The notes: generated by a model not told the origin, from the letters alone. DNA of 12,558 bases from an uncultured Dorea sp. (GCA_910579335.1 CAJTUQ010000082.1:1-12558), one strand, 5' to 3'; shown: positions 3,521-10,588, counted from the first letter of the stretch. Program-made: numbers and translations.

Positions 3521-5685
3521 AAAAGGCGGAACTTAGGAAGCTTAAGAAACTCACTCCCACCAGATACATGATGGAGAAGGCGGGCATGGACGTCCCGGTG
3601 CTGGTGGAGCGGAAAAACGGGTGGAGGAAAGAAAATCTGTACAGATACAAGTATGGAGTCTACCTGCGTTGCCAGATATCAGGCGGAATCCTAAAGGCGG
3701 CGTTCTTCCTTGCGGACAGCATGCGTCTTGGAGGGATGGAACCGGCATATGAACTGTTCGTCGACAAGGAGGCCGGCGAGTTCGTGACGTGGGACGTGAG
3801 GAATCGGAAATGGAGGGACGCCAAAGCGGACATGCTGGACTGGCCGGCATACGCCTGGCATTCAGGAGGATATGTCAGCCCGGAAGGATACCGGAAAATA
3901 AAGGAGTTCCTGAATACGGAAAACGGCGGATACAAAGGAATCATCGAATGGCAGCGGTCAGTAAGGAGGAAGGCGCTGGAGAAACGCTGGCGCAGGGAGA
4001 CGGAGTCGTGGGACCTAAAGATGGAACAGGTGCCGCCGCTCCCGAAGGACTGGGAACGCTGGACGGACAAGACGGGCGTCACCCGGAACTTCATCTTCTA
4101 TGACTATCAGAGGAAAGGGGCCAGGGAAGGATACTGCACCTGGTGTGAAAGGAAGGTCCCCGTAAAATCCCCGAAGCATAACCGGTACGGGATATGCGGG
4201 CGCTGCGGACGGAAGGTGCAGTACAAGGCGAGAGGAAAGGCCGGGAGCTTTTATACGGAACGGGAGAAGGCGTACCTCCTGCAAAGGTGCAAGGACGGGG
4301 TTGTCGTGAGGCTGTTTTTGTGTTGGAGGCATTACCGGAAACCGGATTACGAAAAACCGGAGCTTGTATGCGTAGAAATAAGGAGAGTCTTTTTTGACGA
4401 AAACCTGTGCGGCGATGCGTATTATTGGGGAATGTATAAAAACGACCATGAAAGATGGATCAGGGAAGGAATAAAAAGCTGGTACGGGTACGATAATTAT
4501 GCCGGGACGGTGTATAAAAGGACGCTTCCGTCATTGTCGCAGAAGGAGCTGAAAAAAACCGGGCTTATGGAACTGGTGCGCTGCGTTGAAAAACTGGACG
4601 CAGAAGAGTATCTTCTCCGGTGCCGGAGAAACCCCTTGTATGAAAAGCTGTCAAAGGCCGGGCTTGGCTGTCTTGTGGCGGACGAGATGGAAAACGGAAG
4701 ACGCGTCCTTTCCCTTTCAGGAGCGGGAGGTGCAAAGGACCTTGCAAAGGCGCTGGGCATTGACAAGGCGAGGATGAAGCGCCTGAGAAAGAACCGGGGA
4801 GGGAGTAAGTTCCTTGAGTGGCTCCGGCATGAGAAAGCCCTTGACACCGTCTTTCCGGATGACGTGCTCCGGTATTTTTCCGAAAAGTCGGTGGCGCCGG
4901 ATGACTTGGAAGTCATGGGACGGGTGATGCCGGCAAGGAAGATTTGCAATTACCTGAAAAAACAGGAAGCGCTAAGCGGAAGGAGTGCAAAAGAGCTCAT
5001 CGGCACATGGGAGGACTATATGTGCATTGCAGGGCGGCTCGGCATGGACACTGCGAAGGAGCTGTTTTACAAGCCGAAGGATTTAAAGAAGGCCCATGAC
5101 GATGCGGCGGCCATGTGCGGCGGGGCGGACACGGCCAAAAGGGCCGGGGAGATAGCGGGGAAGTTTCCGGACGTTGACGAAATCTGCGCAGGAATCAGGG
5201 AGAAATATGAATACCGGGAAGAGAAATATTCCATCATCGTGCCGGAGCGTATCGAGGACATTATCCGGGAAGGGAAGATACTCGGACACTGCCTGCACGG
5301 CAGCGACCGGTATTTTGAGCGGATACACGACAGGGAGTCCTATATCGTGTTCCTGCGCCTCACCGAAGAACCGGACAAGCCGTATTACACGCTGGAGATC
5401 GAACCGGACGGGAGTGCGAGGCAGAAGCGGACGGCCGGGGATAACCAGAATGCGGATTTCGAAGAGGCAAAAGGATTTATCCGGAGATGGCAGCAGGAGA
5501 TACAGAAACGCCTGACGGAGGAGGACGCAGAACTTGCCGCCGTCAGCAGAAGGCTGCGGGCAGAGGAGTTTCAAGAGCTTAGGGAGGAGCAAAAGAAAGT
5601 CTGGCACGGGAAGCTTGCCGGAAGGCTTCTGGCGGACGTGCTGGAGGCGGACCTTATGGAAGTGGAACGGGCGGCAGCAGGATAG
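3517..5685 (+). CDS. PcfJ-like protein with zinc ribbon, 722 aa
   Basis: The frame is open from 3487, but ATG 3517 overlaps the previous stop and has GGAGGG seven bases upstream, so it is preferred. Landmarks (numbered from 3517): a CTWC (207-210) and CGRC (227-230) pair forming a probable zinc ribbon; a long helical middle; and the PcfJ core (about 570-665) with the signature EGKILGHCLHGSDRYFERI, then IVFLRL, PYYTLEIEPDG, a glutamine/asparagine motif and a closing FIRRWQQ helix. PcfJ proteins occur on conjugative plasmids, ICEs and phages, usually with PcfK. Their biochemical activity is not established to my knowledge. The C-terminal 60 residues are charged and probably coiled-coil. It is the largest gene of the cassette. 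Confidence 0.8.
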   Translation: MKKAELRKLKKLTPTRYMMEKAGMDVPVLVERKNGWRKENLYRYKYGVYLRCQISGGILKAAFFLADSMRLGGMEPAYELFVDKEAGEFVTWDVRNRKWRDAKADMLDWPAYAWHSGGYVSPEGYRKIKEFLNTENGGYKGIIEWQRSVRRKALEKRWRRETESWDLKMEQVPPLPKDWERWTDKTGVTRNFIFYDYQRKGAREGYCTWCERKVPVKSPKHNRYGICGRCGRKVQYKARGKAGSFYTEREKAYLLQRCKDGVVVRLFLCWRHYRKPDYEKPELVCVEIRRVFFDENLCGDAYYWGMYKNDHERWIREGIKSWYGYDNYAGTVYKRTLPSLSQKELKKTGLMELVRCVEKLDAEEYLLRCRRNPLYEKLSKAGLGCLVADEMENGRRVLSLSGAGGAKDLAKALGIDKARMKRLRKNRGGSKFLEWLRHEKALDTVFPDDVLRYFSEKSVAPDDLEVMGRVMPARKICNYLKKQEALSGRSAKELIGTWEDYMCIAGRLGMDTAKELFYKPKDLKKAHDDAAAMCGGADTAKRAGEIAGKFPDVDEICAGIREKYEYREEKYSIIVPERIEDIIREGKILGHCLHGSDRYFERIHDRESYIVFLRLTEEPDKPYYTLEIEPDGSARQKRTAGDNQNADFEEAKGFIRRWQQEIQKRLTEEDAELAAVSRRLRAEEFQELREEQKKVWHGKLAGRLLADVLEADLMEVERAAAG

Positions 5686-5694
5686 GAGGAGAGC

Positions 5695-6948
5695 ATGGAG
5701 GAACAGGAAGTATTAGAGATAGAAACCCTTGACGAGATGACTGAAATCTTAACGAACAAGTTCGAGAAAGCGGCGGAGGATTTTATCCACATAGGGTATT
5801 ACTTAAAGAAGACAAGGGATAGAGAATTATACCGGCAGAAGGGATATAAGGATATTTATGAGTATATACAGGCAGTATTCGGATTCGGCAGGTCAAAGAC
5901 TTTGAGGTTTATGAAAATCAACGACAGGTACAGCGTCGGCGGCTACAGCTTACAGCTGGAAGAAAGATATCGGGGCTACGGAAGCAGCAAGCTCACGGAA
6001 ATGCTCCAGCTTCCGGAGGACGTCCGAGAGGCGGTGCCTCAGGAAGCGACCGTACGGGATATCCGGGAGGCGAAGACGATCATCCGGGAGACTGAAAAAA
6101 GGTATGACAGCCAGATGGAGTTGTGCGACATCGCACAGGATCTTGCACGGGAGGAAACGCAGGAACCCGAATGGATGGAGGAGCTTGCGAGGGACCTGTT
6201 CCGGGAAACCTGCCGGGAGGAGTTTAAAGGATTCGCCATCTGGCTCAAGTCCCCGCAGGACGGGAGGGGGATAGCCGAGGATGTCCTTGCGTTCATTAAC
6301 CCGACGAAGTTCAAGGTGGTCCGGCTAGAAAAGGCGAACGTCATGCTTCAGGAACACGTCATCCGGGTCATGCCTTACCGGAACCAGGGTGAAAACAGGG
6401 AGTACACGTACATCGATTTTGCAAAGGCGTTCGAGGCGGTCTTCTTCCCGGACGGCATGGACGGGAGGAGCGCACAAGCCGCTTATGAAGAGGTTTACGG
6501 GGAGCCTTTGTACCCGGAGGACAAAAGGGAGCGGGAAAAGCCCGGAAGCACGGAGCGCGGAAAGAAAACGGAAAGGAAGAAGGTTCTCCAAAAAGGAAAA
6601 GAGCCCGCAGAAACGGACGAGGCAGAGAGAAAGCCTGGAAATGCCGAATGCGAAGGGACGGGGGCGGCCGGGATTCCGGGACAGCTGGAAATGGAGAAGG
6701 ATTTTCCGGAACACTGTCCCGGCACGGAGGAAGAGATAAGGAGCCCTTACGGCAGCAGGAAGGGGTATCTGGACGGACAGACGGAGCAGGGGGCGGCCGC
6801 TTACATGGCGGCGGCCTTCAGGGGCATGGGGAACAGGACGTTTGGGACGTTTTTAACCTCCGATTTCTGGGAAGAGTGGTTCAGTGCGGAGGTGGATGAA
6901 GAAGGACGGGCGATAGAGACGGCAAAGGAGGTGCGCAATGCAGGATAA
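5695..6948 (+). CDS. ParB/DUF3102-like putative DNA-binding protein, 417 aa
   Basis: The ATG at 5695 follows AGGAGGAGAGC, nine bases after the PcfJ-like stop. Residues about 12-130 are helical with a pattern seen in phage DUF3102/partition-like proteins: FIHIGYYLKKTRD, GYKDIYEYIQAVFGFGRSKTLRFMKIND (a likely helix-turn-helix), YSVGGYS, and KLTEMLQLPEDV followed by VRDIREAK. Residues about 275-345 are a low-complexity K/E/G/P linker. The C-terminus (about 360-417) is a conserved-looking W/F-rich block (MGNRTFGTFLTSDFWEEWF). Binding to a centromere-like or origin site is plausible but inferred; there is no ParA partner and no clear ParB nuclease motif. Confidence 0.55.
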   Translation: MEEQEVLEIETLDEMTEILTNKFEKAAEDFIHIGYYLKKTRDRELYRQKGYKDIYEYIQAVFGFGRSKTLRFMKINDRYSVGGYSLQLEERYRGYGSSKLTEMLQLPEDVREAVPQEATVRDIREAKTIIRETEKRYDSQMELCDIAQDLAREETQEPEWMEELARDLFRETCREEFKGFAIWLKSPQDGRGIAEDVLAFINPTKFKVVRLEKANVMLQEHVIRVMPYRNQGENREYTYIDFAKAFEAVFFPDGMDGRSAQAAYEEVYGEPLYPEDKREREKPGSTERGKKTERKKVLQKGKEPAETDEAERKPGNAECEGTGAAGIPGQLEMEKDFPEHCPGTEEEIRSPYGSRKGYLDGQTEQGAAAYMAAAFRGMGNRTFGTFLTSDFWEEWFSAEVDEEGRAIETAKEVRNAG

Positions 6949-7198
6949 AAGGGCGGAAAGCATCAGGGAGTTTGACTTAAGGAAATTAAAATTCCCCATT
7001 ATCGTCATATACAGGCATCCGAAAGATTACCCGGACAAATACGCCGCACGGGTGTTTGACATCACCCGTCCGACGGAGGCGGTGATTGTAAAGGGCACCT
7101 TGCAGGAGCTGCAGAAGGACATCGCATGGAACACGGACAAGTCCTTCCTGCCGGCTGACGAAAAGGATGATCCCAATATCGTGGGGAGCTGGATATGA
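6938..7198 (+). CDS. Hypothetical protein, 86 aa
   Basis: The ATG at 6938 lies in the end of the preceding gene and has AAAGGAGGTG directly upstream. The sequence has a clear alternating beta pattern (FPIIVIYRHPKDYPDKYAA, RVFDI, AVIVKGTLQELQKDIAW) and ends in DDPNIVGSWI. It resembles short conserved proteins of Lachnospiraceae phages without an assigned function. It is coupled to the next gene by an ATGA overlap. Confidence 0.65.
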   Translation: MQDKRAESIREFDLRKLKFPIIVIYRHPKDYPDKYAARVFDITRPTEAVIVKGTLQELQKDIAWNTDKSFLPADEKDDPNIVGSWI

Positions 7199-7569
7199 CG
7201 GGGGAGGGGATGCGCTTTCCAAAGAAGAAACGGGGGAAGCGGAAGAGAAGGAGCCCTGCATGCGTCATGGCAAAGGGAAGGAAGCGCTTGTGGAGCATAT
7301 TTTCCGGGGACATGGAGCGGTGCATGTACACCGGGGGGCGGAACGTGGAAAGGCATCACGTGTTCCGCCATACCAGCGCAGAAAGGATGCGGTGCGAGGA
7401 GTACGGCTTCATTGCGCCGCTGCGCCCGGACCTGCACCCGGACGGCGCAAGGGCCGGGAAATATGCCGCACGGGTGGACGGGGACTTAAAGAAAAGATGC
7501 CGGGACTACTATCTGAAAAACTACGGTTCGGAAGAAGATTTTATGCGGGAATTTTATTATGTCAGTTAA
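7195..7569 (+). CDS. HNH-like phage protein, 124 aa
   Basis: The ATG at 7195 overlaps the previous stop by four bases. The first 30 residues are very basic (KKKRGKRKRRS). The core CMYTGGRNVERHHVF (43-57), with paired H54-H55, followed by IAPLRPDLHPDG (73-84), has the layout of HNH-type phage proteins. The second cysteine pair of a full zinc-HNH domain is incomplete, so it may be a degraded or structural version rather than an active nuclease. In related phages a similar small protein sits in early replication clusters. A start at 7210 is possible. Confidence 0.6.
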   Translation: MTGEGMRFPKKKRGKRKRRSPACVMAKGRKRLWSIFSGDMERCMYTGGRNVERHHVFRHTSAERMRCEEYGFIAPLRPDLHPDGARAGKYAARVDGDLKKRCRDYYLKNYGSEEDFMREFYYVS

Positions 7570-7665
7570 GTGCAGTGGTACGGGCGGCATTTGGCATATT
7601 TATGGATTTGGAGAAAATACGGCACCGGCTGGGATGTATCACACGGAACCAGTAACTATAGACTT

Positions 7666-7686
7666 CCTCCGGCATTTTGCCGGAGG
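7666..7686 (+). repeat. Perfect 9-bp GC-rich hairpin before the frameshifted gene
   Basis: CCTCCGGCA-TTT-TGCCGGAGG forms a perfect stem with a 3-base loop. No T tract follows (GGGAAGG instead), so intrinsic termination is unlikely. It lies five bases upstream of the AGGAGG of the next gene. The stretch 7570-7700 otherwise holds no convincing gene; a 17-codon ORF at 7601 lacks a ribosome binding site. Confidence 0.55.
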
Positions 7687-7700
7687 GGGAAGGAGGGAAC

Positions 7701-8131
7701 ATGATAAAGGACGTTTTAGAAGAAACGAAAAGAGAGGCACCGGAGATTTTCATACCGGACAGGGGGGATGTAAGTTCTGCGGACAGATAACGGCATTGGA
7801 AGTCCCTTCGGATTGGACGGCTGAGATGTGCAACGAGCTTGCAACGGAACTGTGCGGTTGTTTAGACGCAGAAATATATACAAGGAAGAAAAGACAAAAA
7901 GAAAAGGCCGTGGAAGCCATAGAGGAACAGTTCGGGGACAAGGCGGAGGAAAAAGCGGATGAAGAAGTTATAGGGCTGCTGGCATCCATTGCGGAGCTGG
8001 TGATAGAAAACCAACTCAATTCCGGAACTTTGGACATGGGAAACGGCAGGAAAGCGAAGATTGCCATCACGACGAATGGGCTTGTGAAGGTCGAGAGGAC
8101 GATGACGGAAAAAGGAACGAAGGAGGTATGA
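7701..8131 (+). CDS. Hypothetical phage protein, about 143 aa, broken by a -1 frameshift at a G tract
   Basis: The natural start is ATG 7701, three bases after AAGGAGGG, giving MIKDVLEETKREAPEIFIPD, but this frame hits TAA at 7788-7790. The conserved body (KFCGQITALEVPSDWTAEMC onward, ending VERTMTEKGTKEV) is in another frame. Restoring one G to the six-G run at 7752-7757 joins the two into one protein, reading PDRGGCKFCGQ. The body has a KFCGQ and a later ELCGC cysteine, an acidic helical middle (FGDKAEEKADEEV) and a basic C-terminus, like small conserved Lachnospiraceae phage proteins of unknown role. The longer open frame from 7559 is spurious upstream. It may be a mutation, a sequencing error or, less likely, programmed slippage. 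Confidence 0.6.
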
Positions 8132-8134
8132 GCC

Positions 8135-8545
8135 ATGAAAAGTTACGCCGTGGATTTTGACGATACCCTTAACTTTGCCGGAAGCTATCCGGAACTTGGG
8201 GAACCGAACAGGGAACTAATTCAATTCCTGAAGGAAAGGCGGCAGGAAGGGGACAAGGTAATCCTTTGGACGTGCCGGGAAGGGAGCCTGTTAAAGTCAG
8301 CAGTTAAATTCTGTAAAAACTATGGCCTGGAGTTTGACGCCGTAAACGATAACCTGAGGGAGAACACGGAATATTTTGGAAGTAACAGCAGAAAAGTGTA
8401 TGCGGATTACTACATAGATGACAAGAACAGGGGGTTTAAAAACCTGCCGGGAGCCGCTTTGCGGAAAAAATGCGACATGCAGAGGGTGGGGATTGCGGAG
8501 TATGTCATGCAGAGGATTGGGAAACAGCAGGAAATAGAGAGCTGA
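8135..8545 (+). CDS. HAD-superfamily phosphatase-like protein, 136 aa
   Basis: The ATG at 8135 has GGAGGT seven bases upstream and starts three bases after the preceding stop. HAD motifs are clear: motif I V-D7-F-D9-D-T11 at the N-terminus (D7 nucleophile, D9 acid/base), motif II in VILWTCREG (T46), a lysine near K87, and motif IV in YYIDDKN (D95, D96). It lacks a large cap domain, matching small phage or bacterial HAD proteins of about 130-150 residues that hydrolyse phosphate esters, possibly nucleotides or polynucleotide ends. The exact substrate cannot be read. All four motifs are present, so it should be active. Confidence 0.75.
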   Translation: MKSYAVDFDDTLNFAGSYPELGEPNRELIQFLKERRQEGDKVILWTCREGSLLKSAVKFCKNYGLEFDAVNDNLRENTEYFGSNSRKVYADYYIDDKNRGFKNLPGAALRKKCDMQRVGIAEYVMQRIGKQQEIES

Positions 8546-8552
8546 AAGCCCC

Positions 8553-8708
8553 CTATTTCCCGTCCGCCGCATCCTGCTTCGGACGCTTTGCCGGCGGCAG
8601 CGACGTGTCATCCTGACAGCATGCGGTCTCACGGTTTCCGTCATAAGCGTCTTTGGACTCCGTGTAGTCGACAGGCTTTTCCGTCGTAAATGAAGATTTT
8701 TCTTTCAT
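8553..8708 (-). CDS. Small hydrophilic protein, 51 aa, opposite strand
   Basis: On the minus strand an ATG (8708-8706) is preceded by AAAGGGGTG, and the frame runs to TAG at 8555-8553. The product is very polar and probably disordered (MKEKSSFTTEKPVDYTES at the start, LPPAKRPKQDAADGK at the end), with one CC pair in the middle. It is convergent with the HAD gene, with only seven bases between their stops. No family is recognised. Confidence rests on the ribosome binding site, an open frame of sensible composition, and the neighbouring minus-strand gene. Confidence 0.5.
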   Translation of the reverse strand: MKEKSSFTTEKPVDYTESKDAYDGNRETACCQDDTSLPPAKRPKQDAADGK

Positions 8709-8778
8709 GCGCATACACCCCTTTCAGAAATAGGATGCACGGATGAGGAAAAAATATGTATTTGGGGAGCGCAGAAAT

Positions 8779-8801
8779 AAAAGCCCTCAAAGAGAGCTTT
8801 T
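8779..8801 (-). terminator. Terminator after the 58-aa minus-strand gene
   Basis: On the minus strand AAAAGCTCTC-TTT-GAGGGCTTTT forms a 10-bp stem (one G-T pair) with a 3-base loop, and TATTT follows. The first bases of the stem include the TAA stop of the gene ending at 8800. It is nearly symmetrical, so it may also slow rightward transcription. Confidence 0.65.
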
Positions 8802-8976
8802 ACTGGAACATGTTTTCCACGTAGTTTCGCATTTCCTCATGGGACTTGGCTTTTCTGGCCCCGTCTGCGATGGCCGCCTGTCCGGACTTGGGAAGTCTGG
8901 CAAAGCGCTCCAGGATGTCCGGATGCTGGGAAAGCTCCATCGTGAAGCCGATGGGAAACTCTTTGTTGTCTATCAC
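8800..8976 (-). CDS. Small conserved phage-type protein, 58 aa, GTG start, opposite strand
   Basis: A GTG start (8976-8974) is preceded by GGGGTGAT, and TAA (8802-8800) closes the frame. The sequence has a strand (DNKEFPIGFTMELSQHP) and two helices (ILERFARLP; SHEEMRNYVENMF). It matches a recurring small protein of Lachnospiraceae that I recall beginning IDNKEFPIGFTM, which explains the region better than the rightward frame on the other strand. The function is unknown. It has its own terminator at 8779-8801. Confidence 0.65.
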   Translation of the reverse strand: MIDNKEFPIGFTMELSQHPDILERFARLPKSGQAAIADGARKAKSHEEMRNYVENMFQ

Positions 8977-9075
8977 GTTATCACCCCGGAGATAGGATGT
9001 GCGGAATTGCCGGGGAATATACGGGGAAATAAAAGGAGGTTCGGAACCTTAGAGTTGGACGAGGAGGAATAGGAG

Positions 9076-9171
9076 TTGGCAGACAAGATAGAACTCATGC
9101 ACAGGATATTCGGGAAGAATAGACAGATGACCTTTGAAGATTTAAAAAACGGCTGCTTGATAAGGATTTAA
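9076..9171 (+). CDS. Possible 31-aa protein, TTG start
   Basis: A TTG at 9076 follows an AGGAGGAATAGGAG stretch. It encodes ADKIELMHRIFGKNRQMTF, then DLKNGCLIRI, ending at TAA 9169-9171, 13 bases before the next ATG. The sequence looks like folded protein rather than chance and may be a genuine micro-protein or the remnant of a longer one. The upstream stretch 8977-9075 holds no convincing gene. Confidence 0.35.
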   Translation: MADKIELMHRIFGKNRQMTFEDLKNGCLIRI

Positions 9172-9184
9172 GGAGGATAGGGAA

Positions 9185-9433
9185 ATGAGCGATTGGAATG
9201 AAATTGTAGAAAAAGGATTGCCACCAATAGGACAGCCACTGGTTGTGACTATCAAAGACAATCTTCAAGGTATGCCGAATCAGCTTAGATATCCGGTGTA
9301 TTATGTGAAAGACACCATGAAAGACCAATATTGTTGGAAGTGGTTATATGGAGATATGGCATATGATTTATTGCCGGAGGTCAGTGAAATTATCGCATGG
9401 CAGTTGATGCCGAAAATATTTAACGAAGAATAG
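9185..9433 (+). CDS. DUF551-like hypothetical protein, 82 aa
   Basis: The ATG at 9185 has AAGGAGGATAGGG upstream. The start (SDWNEIVEKGLPPIGQPLVVTI) and the end (SEIIAWQLMPKIFNEE) follow the layout of DUF551-type phage proteins: an N-terminal W-x-x-x-x-x-x-LP motif, a beta-strand, and a C-terminal I-x-AW-x-x-LP-type strand. Family members are common in phages and have no known activity. Base composition from here on is clearly more AT-rich than before. Confidence 0.6.
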   Translation: MSDWNEIVEKGLPPIGQPLVVTIKDNLQGMPNQLRYPVYYVKDTMKDQYCWKWLYGDMAYDLLPEVSEIIAWQLMPKIFNEE

Positions 9434-9448
9434 TAGATTTAACTTGGT

Positions 9449-9503
9449 ACAACTCCCCTTCAAATCTCCTGTACAATAGAATTAGGAGATTTAGGGGGAT
9501 TGT
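9449..9503 (+). promoter_or_regulatory. Long imperfect inverted repeat in the leader of the 124-aa gene
   Basis: The core AAATCTCCT (9462-9470) and AGGAGATTT (9484-9492) pair perfectly around a 13-base loop. Outside an internal loop, TCCCC (9454-9458) pairs with GGGGA (9495-9499) and ACAA (9449-9452) pairs with TTGT (9500-9503), for 18 pairs in all. The loop contains TACAAT (9472-9477), a possible -10 box, though no -35 box is properly spaced. The right arm ends one base before the GGAGGG ribosome binding site. It may be an operator or an RNA element affecting translation. Confidence 0.55.
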
Positions 9504-9519
9504 GGAGGGAAAGGGAAAT

Positions 9520-9891
9520 ATGGAGAGATTAACGAGAAGAAGTGAAAACGGCACAGGGATTTATAATACGCCAAGTGGCGACCCCGTAAAGTGGGAAAAT
9601 AACAGGCATGAAGTCTTGCAGAAACTGGCGGAATACGAAGACTTAGAGGAACAAGGGAAACTGCTGAAACTGCCCTGTAAGCTGGGAGATATAACATATT
9701 GGATTTCTGATGAAGATGAAGACGGAAATAAAATTCCGACAGTAAGGAAGAGTGCACCTGTTATTGGAATTGCCATGCAGGAAGATGGTTTTTACATACT
9801 CTGCGACGGCGACAACGAATATCAAAAAGTCGGGGGAAGATGGTGTTTTCTCACTATAGAGGATGCTGAAGCTGCATTGAAAGAACTATGA
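9520..9891 (+). CDS. Conserved phage-type hypothetical protein, 124 aa (YEDLEEQG/LPCKLGD motifs)
   Basis: I choose ATG 9520, 11 bases after GGAGGG, over the in-frame GTG at 9502, which lies in the stem of the inverted repeat. The motif order MERLTRR, HEVLQKLAEYEDLEEQGKLL, LPCKLGDITYWI is very common in small Clostridiales phage proteins, with an N-terminal helix and a C-terminal SH3-like beta domain ending VGGRWCFLTIEDAEAAL. The function is unknown. Its stop overlaps the next start (ATGA). Confidence 0.65.
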   Translation: MERLTRRSENGTGIYNTPSGDPVKWENNRHEVLQKLAEYEDLEEQGKLLKLPCKLGDITYWISDEDEDGNKIPTVRKSAPVIGIAMQEDGFYILCDGDNEYQKVGGRWCFLTIEDAEAALKEL

Positions 9892-9977
9892 ACATCCGAG
9901 CATCAATAAACAAACTTCAAAAAGCACTGATACAGCGCGGATATATCTATAAAATAACAAGGGAGTGTGTTGTATGA
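9888..9977 (+). CDS. 29-aa ORF, possible truncated phage protein
   Basis: An ATG at 9888 overlaps the previous stop by four bases, and the TGA at 9975-9977 overlaps the next ATG. The peptide begins MNIRASINKLQKALIQRGY, which resembles the N-terminus of longer phage proteins (about 80-100 residues) that I recall starting with a similar helix. The rest seems missing, suggesting a deletion that fused it tightly to the next gene. Low certainty. Confidence 0.4.
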   Translation: MNIRASINKLQKALIQRGYIYKITRECVV

Positions 9978-10207
9978 AACAAGGAATCAAAGAAAAAGAT
10001 ATAAAGGATTTTGAAAAATATGCACATAAATTGAATGATGATGTAAAAAGAATACGAGCATACAAGCCGGACGCAAATGTATATTTAGCGGAAGGGAGCA
10101 GTTTAAATTTAATATCATGTAGTTGTCAAGATGAAGATTTGTTTGAACAGCAACAAAATATAGTTGCAAGTATCAGTGTAACAGGGTTTGACGGTGGAGC
10201 ATGGTAG
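9974..10207 (+). CDS. Hypothetical protein, 77 aa
   Basis: The ATG at 9974 overlaps the stop of the 29-aa frame and has GGGAGTG upstream; a GTG at 9965 is less likely. The product is a charged helical N-terminus (KEKDIKDFEKYAHKLNDDVKRI), then a beta-like part (NVYLAEGSSLNLISCSC), and an end IVASISVTGFDGGAW. No family is recognised. Confidence 0.5.
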   Translation: MKQGIKEKDIKDFEKYAHKLNDDVKRIRAYKPDANVYLAEGSSLNLISCSCQDEDLFEQQQNIVASISVTGFDGGAW

Positions 10208-10251
10208 GATTATGGACATCTGAGAAATAGTACAGGAAGAAAAACGAGAAA

Positions 10252-10353
10252 ATGTCGGTGAAAGATGTGGAGCTGCTGAATAGCTGTTCGCAGGTGGAAG
10301 TGTTGAAGTGGTTTGCGGGAGAATGGGAGAAAAAGAAGAATGAGACTAATTGA
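10252..10353 (+). CDS. Small hypothetical protein, 33 aa
   Basis: The ATG at 10252 has AGGAAG about 12 bases upstream. The frame ends with a TGA at 10351-10353 that overlaps the start of the next gene (10340), so the two are probably translationally coupled. The peptide contains CSQVEVLKWFAGEWEKKK, a likely amphipathic helix. The function is unknown. Confidence 0.4.
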   Translation: MSVKDVELLNSCSQVEVLKWFAGEWEKKKNETN

Positions 10354-10588
10354 TGCAGATGAACTGATAAAAGACCGAGTTGAAAATGACAATGTAAGGA
10401 TTGCGGCAATGTGTGTACCTACCGCCTATGACGTGGATAAGGTTATTGAGCAGTTGAAGGCGGACGAGAAAGAATTGCAAGCGATTATTGAAAGCGGAGC
10501 AAGGGACATTTACAAGAATACGAATTATGGATATTTTACGGCAATGAATAGAGCTATTGATATTGTAAAATCCGGCGGCATTGAATGA
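10340..10588 (+). CDS. Hypothetical phage-type protein, 82 aa (MRLIDADEL family)
   Basis: ATG 10340 is chosen over an in-frame start at 10313 because the sequence MRLIDADELIK is the usual beginning of a very common group of small Firmicutes phage proteins. Its ribosome binding site is weak, which fits coupling to the overlapping 33-aa frame. The middle has VPTAYDVDKVIEQLKADEKEL, the recurrent 'PTAYDVDKV' block, followed by a terminal helix (FTAMNRAIDIVKSGG). No activity is known. Confidence 0.6.
   Translation: MRLIDADELIKDRVENDNVRIAAMCVPTAYDVDKVIEQLKADEKELQAIIESGARDIYKNTNYGYFTAMNRAIDIVKSGGIE

Noticed and set aside
5083..5607. Minus-strand frame of 174 codons inside the PcfJ-like gene
   Set aside because: Shadow of the PcfJ core on the opposite strand; the plus frame carries the family signature and a proper start.
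7559..7700. Upstream part of the 190-codon frame before the G tract
   Set aside because: It has no ribosome binding site and crosses the 9-bp hairpin, while a strong site and start are at 7701 in the other frame; homology-like sequence begins only after the G run.
8743..9072. Rightward 109-codon frame
   Set aside because: No ribosome binding site; it reads through the terminator hairpin and the 58-aa leftward gene, whose translation looks like a real conserved protein.
9444..9477. TTGGTA and TACAAT as a promoter
   Set aside because: The spacer is 22 bases, too long for a sigma-A promoter; kept only as a note within the inverted-repeat feature.
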